A model generated the notes under the pieces. It was not told the origin of the DNA, did not search any database, and worked only from the letters and a program-made list of their open reading frames with translations. This document shows positions 7,355 to 15,354 of a DNA stretch of 15,354 nucleotides, piece by piece; positions within the stretch are counted from its first letter, which is position 1; each line of letters starts with the position of its first letter. Both the position numbers and the translations under genes were made by a program. Origin of the DNA: Basidiobolus heterosporus B8920 (Eukaryota; Basidiobolomycota; Basidiobolomycetes; Basidiobolales; Basidiobolaceae); contig JNET01034483.1 in assembly GCA_000697455.1 (NCBI GenBank), positions 1 to 15,354 on the forward strand, given 5' to 3'.

Positions 7355-9847
7355 ATGGCTTCGCAAAATGAATCAACTCAACCCCAGAGACGACGAAGGA
7401 TAGGGAGGGCGTGTGATATGTGCCGTCAACGAAAAGTCAAATGTGATGGAGCAAAGCCTAAATGCAGAGGTTGTTATCTTTTTGATTATGAGTGTACGTA
7501 TATTGACACACGCAGTCGAAGAACTCCACACAAGGATTTTAATGAAGTGTTGGAATCCCGGTTGAAGAAAATCGAATCTACAGTGAATAAACTGGTGCAA
7601 ACTCAGCCAGCAATAGCAGAAAACCTACTTGCGCAGATACAAGGGCTGAACGATCCCCTCGGCGAAGAAGAGCACAGGTTAATCACCAAGCCTAAAAACA
7701 AGACAGTAGTAGAAATCCCTCCCATAGGCGACGGTCCGGTTGGTGAATCACTGACAGAGTAAGTGTCTATTTCGTGGAATGGTTGTTTAGCTACACAGAA
7801 TTGACTTATTAATCATCACGACAGGAGTGATGACGACGATTTTGCTTCAGATATGAGTACCTTAACCCTTGAGGATCGCAATCGTTGTAAATACTTCGGA
7901 CCCAGTTCTGGATTGTATATACTGAACCCAGGAAAGCTTTACAAGAACTGTTCTTTGTTCGATCAGACGTATCTAAAAGCACCAGGTGGCTCGAGTAATC
8001 CTGAAATTGAATTTGAACTCATGTGTGATCCGTCCACGGATTTTCTCACCCCTCAGATACTTAATCAACTGTTAGATATCTACTTCGACAAGGCACACCC
8101 CTTTCTTCCGTTGTTCCACAAAGGGGATTTCTTGAATCGCATACAAAGCAACGATACGTCATTGTCTATGTTATTGAATGCTGTGTTGGCTATAGCCTGT
8201 ACTCATTCAGGAAATAGTGAGCTGTATGCCAATCCAGCCAAGGTAGGGTCCCCAGGAGAGGTGTTCTTCAACCGAGCCAAGAACTTGTTGGACAAACAAT
8301 ATCGTGTCTCACGAGTGACTACGGTTCAAGCGTTGGTGCTAATGTCCAAGTACGCAAGTGACGGGTGGCTGTTTCTAGGAATGGCCATTCGTATGGCCCA
8401 AGATATTGGCCTGCATCGCCATCTGAAAAAGCCCTCACGTAGTAACATGGATTTCGTAGAAATCGAAAATAGAAAGCGTGCTTGGTGGGGATGTTTCGTG
8501 GTTGAACGGTGTATTAGCGCCATCCTTGGCCGACCCGTATCGATAGACGAAAACGACTTTGATACCAAGCTCATTTACACTAGTGAAGAAGAGCCTGCTA
8601 ATTACAAAGCTTCGTCATGCTATAGCAACCAAGAACACTCCTCTCCTCTACAAAGCAGTACTGATATCTCATTGAGGTATTTCGTGCAGCTCATTAAACT
8701 GAATTCCATCTTCGGTAAAGTGCTGAAGACTATCTACGCTGTTCGTTCTTCGTCTTCGTCTAAGGCTGGGTCTATGTTGCTAATTCTTAGTAAAGCGCTG
8801 TATGACTGGAAATCTACTCTGCCCTCAGAATTCAACTATGATCTACAAAAAGACAGCAACACCCCTTTCGCAGAAGTTTTGTGTACACTCTACTATGGGA
8901 TTCTTATTCTTCTTCACCGTCCCTTCCTCCCTAAGATTGACCAGACCACAAACCTTGAGGACCACATATCCCTCACTATCTGCACACGAGCAGCAAACAT
9001 GATCACATATATTCAGCACAAGGCTTTGCAGAAGAATTATGCTGGTGGAACCCTGATGAAGATGGTTGGAGTGTTCAGTGCGTGTACTATCCACCTTTTC
9101 AACCTATTCTCTCCTCTCCCCGCGATAGCTCAGGCTGCCCGCAACAATGTGTTTGTTAGTCTAAACATTCTCGAGTACTATTCTATGTTTGCGTTTGGAG
9201 CAAGTGCTTGCTTAGTATTTCTGAAAGAATTGTTAAATGATCGAAAAATTACGCCTCCTAGTCAGGGGCCACTAGTGCCTGAGCTCCTGGAGAACGAAAT
9301 CCCGTGCCCCAATCCCTCCAAGATTAGAAACATGACGCTTTCACCACAGAGAAATGATTCCGAAGTGCTGCTGCTAATATCCGAACAATCCCTTCAGCAT
9401 TCCTCACATACACCCGGCTCAGCAGACAACCTGGGCCGGACACCAGTTGTTCTCAGTCAAAACGGAGCCACGCCACAGCCCAATCTCCCAGGCTTTGTTG
9501 AGAATGGATTTGATTTCACGCCAGACTTGCGCAATTTCGATCTAGCTGACACTATGTACGGTAACATTTCCCAAAATGATCATAACACCTTTGGGTATCC
9601 ACCGGTTGGTCCAACACCAACGTATCCCAACAACATCCAACCTTTCATGAACATTGCGCCCACCGATACCAATACCAATCAGAGCCCATTGTTTCTCAAC
9701 AGCTTTCCCATGTCGATGGATGTCGAAGAATGGAACACCTACATGGACCAAAATATGCTGGGGAATCCAACTGCCACTGGCATCGATCATGCCAACGCCT
9801 GGTCCCCAGACATCCAAGGAGGCCTTCCCCATTTTGACCCATCTTAA
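7355..9847 (+). CDS. Zn(II)2Cys6 transcription factor with fungal-specific TF domain
   Basis: Probable nuclear DNA-binding regulator; its targets are unknown. Two exons, 7355-7758 and 7825-9847 (66-nt phase-2 intron), give 808 aa. The zinc cluster uses Cys20, Cys23, Cys30, Cys37, Cys40 and Cys47 (CX2CX6CX6CX2CX6C) with the basic loop RQRKVK, preceded by RRRR. A short heptad-like dimerisation helix follows at about 62-80, and a DDDD acidic patch sits at the intron junction. A KYFGPSSGLY motif (about 157-166) is common just before the regulatory domain. The fungal-specific TF domain (about 215-480) shows YFDKAHPFLPLFHK, GMAIRMAQDIGLHR and RKRAWWGCFVVERC followed by GRPVSID. The C-terminal 200 residues are Asn/Pro/Ser-rich and may activate transcription. 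ATG 7355 is the first in frame. I cannot assign an orthologue; XlnR-like and Mucoromycota lineage-specific factors look similar at this level. Confidence 0.92.
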
Positions 9848-10089
9848 CTTGCTCAACAAACCAATCCTCACCTCGTATTTCTGTACTATATCTATCTCCC
9901 TAATAAGAACCCTTGCTTTTGTTGTTGAATTCGATCGAGACTGCATAGAATCGGACCGTGTGTTTCCATTGAATCTGAACCCAGTAAGAACAAGTAAAAT
10001 GAACACAACAACCAACACCAATCTATCTAAATTAATCCTCCAACATATAGATAGATAGATAGATATATACGTATGTTTAATTTAAAGCG
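9848..10089. other. Convergent intergenic region with ATAG microsatellite
   Basis: 242 bp hold the 3' ends of the zinc-cluster gene and the GDPD gene, which converge. About five ATAG units lie near 10047-10068, close to the GDPD stop codon, followed by an alternating AT run. No other structure is evident. Confidence 0.6.
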
Positions 10090-11001
10090 TTACAATTGAT
10101 TTCTCTTAAGGTATTGGCGTAAAAACACCGGTCTATCTGTGAATATTCCATCCACACCAGCATCCAAACAGGCTTTGAATCCTTCAGCGGTATTGACCGC
10201 ACCAACGATAGGGGCGAAAACGAGGACCTTCATACCACGTCTATGAAGATGGTCAAAGAGTTTGGGCTTCAATAAATTAATGTTGAACCATTTGGTAGGA
10301 ACATAAGAAGGGATATTGAAAAATCCCTCCCGAATAGTTAAGAAAGGAAGTAGACCAACATAATAAGATAGAATGATCTTGACTACCGTTCTAGCCGAAC
10401 AAAACTTGGCCATGGTGGGGTCCAAGTCGTAGAGCATGTCCAAGCCCTTACCGCAACCCCATAAGGTCTTCTCTTGACGGTTATATTTCTTTATCAAGGC
10501 GTATACTTTTTTGGCGAGTTCCGGGTGGTTGGGTTTGACTTCTAGGTGAATGGGAGTGTCAGGGAATGCCTCGAATACTTCTTCTAGTTTAGGGATACGT
10601 GTACTATCAGGATCAGCAACGAATGGTTGGCTTTGGTGTTCAGGTATGGGGACTAACTTGGGAAGTTCATCGTAGTTGAAATCCTTGATGAAGCCCTTAG
10701 CCTCAGTGATTCGGTCCACAGTAAAATCGTGGAAAACCACCATTTCCCCATCTTTGGTCATATGTACATCGAGTTCCAACATGTCACACTTCATCTCCGT
10801 AGAGTACTTGAATGCAGGAAGAGTGTTTTCTACTCGGTCGCCAGCACCACCACGGTGTGACAAAACCATATACTTGAACTTGGGTTCTTTCTTCTTTTCA
10901 TGAAGAATCTCCGGTCTACGAAAGAAGAAATAAGACAGACCGCAATAGGTGAGGATGGGTGTTGCGATATAAGCTAATACCGAGGTCTCTAAACGTAACA
11001 T
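10090..11001 (-). CDS. Membrane-anchored glycerophosphodiester phosphodiesterase family protein (GDPD1/3- or Pgc1-like)
   Basis: GDPD enzymes hydrolyse glycerophosphodiesters. Relatives of this subtype act as lysophospholipase D (animal GDPD1/GDPD3) or phosphatidylglycerol phospholipase C (yeast Pgc1). It is intronless and encodes 303 aa. A hydrophobic segment (about 7-27) followed by RR suggests a signal anchor. The catalytic TIM-barrel core starts at HRGGAGDRVENT (49-60), then ELDVHMTKDG (76-85) and FHD (90-92). The expected active-site residues His49, Glu58, Glu76, Asp78 and His91 are present. Downstream come a FEAFPDTPIHLEVK block, a GLLPF..IREGFF block and VDGIFTDRP near the C-terminus. 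The last two resemble animal GDPD1 closely. The start at ATG 11001 is the first in frame and keeps the anchor. The exact substrate cannot be told from sequence. Confidence 0.93.
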   Translation of the reverse strand: MLRLETSVLAYIATPILTYCGLSYFFFRRPEILHEKKKEPKFKYMVLSHRGGAGDRVENTLPAFKYSTEMKCDMLELDVHMTKDGEMVVFHDFTVDRITEAKGFIKDFNYDELPKLVPIPEHQSQPFVADPDSTRIPKLEEVFEAFPDTPIHLEVKPNHPELAKKVYALIKKYNRQEKTLWGCGKGLDMLYDLDPTMAKFCSARTVVKIILSYYVGLLPFLTIREGFFNIPSYVPTKWFNINLLKPKLFDHLHRRGMKVLVFAPIVGAVNTAEGFKACLDAGVDGIFTDRPVFLRQYLKRNQL

Positions 11002-11331
11002 TGTTTTCAAAGAAAGGAAGCAAACACTGTTGAGGTGCAAACCTCGGAATTTAGGGATTTTTGAAATCCACTAGCATCACTAAGGAAATTCGTGCAGGCC
11101 AATCGGATCACTGTGGCACTCTAGATCTTGTCTCAAATTGCAAATTTATGGTAAATTAAACGATTAAACCATTAAACCATTCAGATCCCAGGTACCTGGT
11201 TTTTTATTTCTACTGGAAATCAACAAAAATGATCAAGATATATGTATAGGTATAGGTATACGTATATATGTATTAGGTTTGGTATTGGCACTGGTATTGG
11301 CATTGTATGCAAAGGAAGCCGAATTTACACT
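11002..11331 (-). promoter_or_regulatory. GDPD promoter and EH-SH3 gene 3' region, with simple repeats
   Basis: 330 bp lie between two genes on the same strand, so the segment must hold the GDPD promoter and the terminator region of the gene upstream of it. Around 11238-11310 there is a cluster of GTATAG and TGGTATT/TGGCATT short repeats with alternating TA, next to the stop codon of the EH-SH3 gene. No clear TATA box or known motif was seen. Confidence 0.5.
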
Positions 11332-14238
11332 TCAATAGGTGAGTACCATCAACTGCTGAACGTATCGCGCTGGGATCATCCCAATATTACCTTGATATTG
11401 GGCCTTCCACCAATTAGCATCAGTCTTTTCTAAAATATCTACAACTGAGTCGGCTTTGACAAACAGCTCATCGTTACATGTTCCTTCATAATCATACAGA
11501 ACTCTGGCCAGAAATGGCGCTTGACTAGGGAGTTTCTCGGTATAAACGTAGCTTTTGGGGAACCAACCTTCCTGGCCATCTTCCAGTTTCCCGAACCACC
11601 ACTCGTCAGATTTGAACTCAGGGTCAACCAGAATGATCGTTCCTTTCTCAAAACCCAGATATTCTTTTCCAGGAGCAGTATAGGAGTAAAGTGCTTCCAC
11701 CGAGAACGGAAGCCTCAAAGGATCAGTGGGCTCACAAGCTGGCTGTTCAGATGGACTATTGGGTGAAACCTCCTCATTCTTGGGAACGAGTGGCTGGGAA
11801 ACGAATGAGTAGGACTCGGAGAGAGTTGAGGCTTTTTGGATGCTGGAAATCGAAGTTCGAGGGAAGTCGGTCGGAGATGAAAGTTTGCGGTTTAGCCACG
11901 ATGACCTCGTACCAAGTAAGCTGGGAGACAACGACGCTGGCAACGGAGGGGGTGGAATGGGAGGAGGAGTGTGTGAATTACATATTTGATGCTTTCCCTC
12001 ACAAATATTCATGATCTCGTTCTTTTCGAGTTCAGTATTTTTGATGGCGATCTCTACTTGGTGCATCCGCTCCCGAAATTTGTTCTCCAACTCTTCTCTC
12101 TCACGACAAGCTGCATCGATCTTTTCCTTGGCTAGACGTTCGATTGCATGACTCTCCCTATCGGCTGCTTCGATCTTCTCTTGTGCCAGCATCTCTATGA
12201 CTTGCGTTTCTTCAGCCAGCCGCGCACGATTATTACGATTGGCTTTAGCGGCAGTTTCCTCCCGTGCTGCTTGCATCTCTGCCCGAGCATTAGCAATGGT
12301 GGTTTGGGCCTGAGCCAATGCTTGATGTCTGATGCTCTTCCACTCAATCTCCTGTCTACGAATGCGATTGTGTGCGTCTTCCTTCTCCTCCTTCAGCCGG
12401 GTGAGATCCTCCGTGAGATATCTTTCTCTTTCGATAAGTCTTTTGTGTGCCTCCTCCATCATTTTCTTTTGACGCTCCTCGAACGAAACAGGAGACTTGG
12501 GGAGAACTGAACTTGTACACTCACATAGATTAGAGATCACTGAGGATGAGGATTTGCTTCTGGATTTGTCAGTGATACAGGGTCGTGTTTGGGTACTCTT
12601 CAGCTCTTCCATAAACGAGTCCAGGTCAGACACCTGATTCGCCATTAGAATCTCAGAATAGAGATGAATGAACTGCTCAGCTCTACCCAGTCTTGAATTC
12701 ATTCTGTGAGCCTTACGCTCAATCTGTTCGATATCTTTATCAGATCTTCGCTTTTCCTTCTCGATTCTCGCCTTCTCAGCATCAAATCGGACCTGAGCCT
12801 CTACAGAGGCGGGATCATTAGTGGAGAGAGTGATAGTGAGGGCCTGCATCCGTTGGGCAAACATCTCTGCGGCCTTATGTTTGAGCCTTGCTTGCTCATC
12901 CACCATCTCATGAGAAGCATCCATCTCAGGAACAGAAGTCCCGAATTGGTTGAAATCCTTGACACGAAACAAGGACAACCTTGCTATAGCCAATTTCTCA
13001 TTCAACTCCCTTGCCTTACTAGTTAATGATTCCAATTCCGAGAATAAACCATCGAATTCCATTTCCAATTGATGTCGTTGTTCGGAAGAGCTGATCATTA
13101 ATGGAATCACTTTCGAGAAATCCATGTCCGGTTGTGATTCTTCTACCGAATTGATCTCATTTTGGATCACTTTGATCTTCGCTTTCAACTGCTCTATTTC
13201 TTCCATCTCTTGTTGTTCTTTGGAGTAGGTTGTAAGGGAGTGTAAGACCTCTTGTTGTTTTGCTATCTTTTGTTTTAGCTCTATGAGGTTGGGATGTATA
13301 TGTATATGTGGATGAGTGGATGTGGAGGTGGAGGTGGAGGTGGATGGCTGTATATGGCGAGATTGATGTTGGGATGATTCATGAGGGTCGTTGGACTGAG
13401 TATCGTCGGCTTGAGCACTGTCAGGTGGTTCTTTGTTAGGAGGTAACCAGACTTTTCGAGGGAAAAGAATATTAGTATCATAGAATGATTAATTCAAAGA
13501 ACCACGCGTACGTACCAATCGATTTCTCGGGGGAGTTCACAACTGTTGTAATCGATGCGGCCGAATGTCCATGTTCTTTGTTCCACAGTTGATTCGATCT
13601 TCGTGAGTTCCCAAGAAAATTGGAGGTAGAATGGTTTTTGTTCATCTCTTCCAACTGTCTATCTTCCGCTAGTTTAAGCTCTCGACGCAACGATAAAGGT
13701 AACTTGACTGGAAGTTCGTAACAGGATAGATACAGATTAAGGAAGTATATGAAAAGGAGGAATTCTGGTAAATTTAGAAGTCCGGTAGAATGGACATCAC
13801 ATAAAGACCTATGACTTCAAATTTAGGCGAGGGATGAAGAAAGGTTCCGACTTTTTACACTACTAACCAGACGAGATCGAGAATCGTCGAAGGTAAGTTC
13901 AGATACGAAAATAAGTTATAGACAATTTCATCTTAAAGTAGGCTCAAGTTAGAAACCATTCAAGTAAACAAAAAGAACAAGGACATACTTGAGAGTCGAC
14001 CGTGTACATCCATGTTTTTATAATAAAAATCTCGATATTTTTCGTACTTTTGTTGACTGAGAAAGGGAAACTTCTCTGGTAAAGTAATATTAGCAAAGAA
14101 GTCTACGATGACAAGCAAGAAAAACTTGTGTAAATAAATACCGTATATATTTACTGAAGAGAGGAGAGTAGGTGTATTGGTAAAAGAGGAAGCGGTTGTT
14201 TGAGAATTAGGGATCTGTACATTAGCAGTAGAGTGCAT
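11332..14238 (-). CDS. EH domain, coiled-coil, double-SH3 endocytic scaffold (Pan1/intersectin-like)
   Basis: Likely scaffold linking NPF-motif endocytic cargo adaptors to actin or proline-rich partners. Five exons: 14238-14142, 14075-13989, 13931-13868, 13808-13516 and 13451-11332. Introns of 66, 57, 59 and 64 nt give 886 aa. An EH domain (about 35-125, split by three introns) has FLSQQKYEKY, NLPSTILDLVWSLCD with the ligand-binding Trp83, and an EF-hand-like loop DVHSTGLLNLPEF. A TSTSTSTST and HPHIHIHP low-complexity spacer (217-234) follows, then two long coiled coils (about 236-465 and 504-662) with an 18-residue repeat around LAKEKIDAA. A proline-rich PPPIPPPPLP segment (about 676-685) precedes two C-terminal SH3 domains (765-816 with ALYSY, DEWW; 829-880 with VLYDY, ANWW). 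Intron 1 is uncertain: a GTAAAT donor at 14154 with acceptor before 14073 also keeps frame (881 aa). A further upstream exon cannot be excluded, although an in-frame stop precedes the ATG. Confidence 0.85.
13321..13344 (-). repeat. In-frame hexanucleotide repeat coding Ser-Thr dipeptides
   Basis: About four GGAGGT-type units on the plus strand, read in the minus-strand gene as alternating Ser-Thr codons. It is flanked by a TATATG-rich stretch coding HIHIH. It lies in the linker between EH domain and coiled coil, where length variation should be tolerated. Confidence 0.7.
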
Positions 14239-15354
14239 GTTTATGGCTAAAGTACAGCTGAGTAGGTGAATATTAGGCTATTAGACAAGTAGTACAATAT
14301 AGTAAAGCTTGGTGGTATGCTGACAAAACTAAAGGAAATCCCCTTTTCTGTCCCCCTTTCTGTCAATATATTCAGACGAGAAAAAAATCGGAATAAGAAA
14401 GATCCATGGTGCTTCAAATACCCTCTTCGGTACATGAGAACCCTATTATCTCATCCTTATGTCATCATGGGTTCCTTTCTAGGTCCCGTCGTACATATCT
14501 AGCATATTTTCCTGGATCTGAGAAAGCAGTCATGTTACCAGTCCGTAATATTATCTGCTTCTAGTAGTGTCTATAGAAACCATGATTTGTTATTGACACT
14601 TCTATTACGTAAATCTGTGATGGATGGCTTCTGTTTAGAAAACTGTCAGTTCCTGATTTGGGTAACCATGGCTCTTGCTTTAGTCACGAGTGGATGATTA
14701 GCTCCTATCTTAGACATGGCCAGTGGGATAAACATCCGAAAACAGTAGATGACCTATTTGAGGTCATGTTTCGCGAACCTTCACGTGGCAGGCACTCCAG
14801 TAGCTTGGCTATAACGTTGTTCATTCGATTCCGATAATTTCGTGTTGAAGATCACTTCTTGTAGTTTTTTCTCAATTTGTTACGGGTTCCCATAGGTGCT
14901 TGATCCATTCTTCAATTTTTCTGATCTGAATCCAGGTAAATGAATCCGGGTTTTTCATAATCTTTGATAACGTGGGACATATCCAATAAAATCCTTGGTA
15001 TCTGCTCCCCAAAATACCCAATTTGGGTTTGATGGATTCATAGTTGAAAATCAATCACTTCCCTAAACAATGCCGTAACCTGCTTACACCAAAATTAGGG
15101 TCATGACTCAGCTCAGTTTCCCTTTCCTCGATTTTCAACCAAGTACTCACGTATGCCCAATGCGTTGGTAACCGAATGATAAGCTTAAAACAGTATTTTT
15201 ATAATCGGATGATTTCAGTTATTGCGTACTTCTATCTCTCTCAATGTACACGTTAGTGAGCACAACTGAATCTACTATTCTCACAGCCATCACCCAAACT
15301 TGAACCCATACAGCTTTCAGTCATTTCTTGTATCTATTTACAGGTGCTTGGGTT
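14239..15354. other. Right flank, no supported gene
   Basis: About 1.1 kb. The first part must contain the promoter of the EH-SH3 gene. Beyond about 14500 there are only short open stretches: a plus-strand frame of 74 codons (14613-14834) lacking a start at its head, and minus-strand fragments around 14730-15060. None resembles a family I recognise. CpG is present at normal-looking frequency, unlike the left flank. A pyrimidine-rich ctatttacag near 15334-15343 could be a splice acceptor of a gene beyond the right edge. Confidence 0.4.

Noticed and set aside
9542-10021. Minus-strand frame of 159 codons opposite the 3' end of the zinc-cluster gene
   Set aside because: It is antisense to a well-supported coding exon, begins without a sensible context and shows no domain.
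11691-12510. Plus-strand frames of 107 and 120 codons opposite the EH-SH3 gene
   Set aside because: Shadows of the coiled-coil and SH3 exon on the other strand; their composition follows from that gene.
14247-14502. Short open frames on both strands just upstream of the EH-SH3 gene
   Set aside because: They overlap each other on opposite strands, lack domains, and lie where the promoter of the EH-SH3 gene is expected.
1-15354. Search for tRNA genes, CRISPR-like spaced repeats and rRNA fragments
   Set aside because: No T-arm GGTTCRANNCC followed by a plausible acceptor stem, no regularly spaced direct repeats and no rRNA-like sequence were seen by eye.

Overview
This window comes from a fungal nuclear genome. 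The evidence is a Zn(II)2Cys6 regulator with a fungal-specific transcription factor domain, a Pex14-type peroxin, and nine short GT-AG introns of about 47-70 nt with CTAAC/CTAAT-like branch sites. The lineage cannot be fixed from sequence alone. The EH plus SH3 protein and the animal-like GDPD suggest an early-diverging lineage, but that is only an inference.

Layout. Positions 1-4210 are a decayed transposon block. A minus-strand Ty1/copia fossil (protease and zinc-knuckle region) runs off the left edge. To its right lie an LTR-like repeat, two more diverged LTR-like fragments of the same family and orientation, and a foldback/MITE-like inverted repeat next to the first host gene. The block is nearly devoid of CpG (about five between 421 and 4250), whereas the genes beside it have many. 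Positions 4211-14238 are a compact gene cluster: SEN34 (minus, 4 exons), divergent from PEX14 (plus, 3 exons); then a Zn2Cys6 regulator (plus, 2 exons), convergent with a membrane-anchored glycerophosphodiester phosphodiesterase (minus, intronless); then a multi-exon EH domain / coiled-coil / double-SH3 protein (minus, 5 exons). Positions 14239-15354 hold no gene I can support.

The exon structures were built by reading the flanks of the long open frames. In each case the joined exons sum to a multiple of three: SEN34 272 aa, PEX14 377 aa, Zn2Cys6 regulator 808 aa, EH-SH3 protein about 886 aa.

The genes do not form a single pathway. They are ordinary housekeeping and regulatory genes for tRNA splicing, peroxisomal import, transcription, lipid turnover and endocytosis/actin. 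The most notable signals are the sharp CpG-poor boundary between transposon block and genes, and the EH-SH3 architecture. I found no defence system, CRISPR array or biosynthetic cluster.
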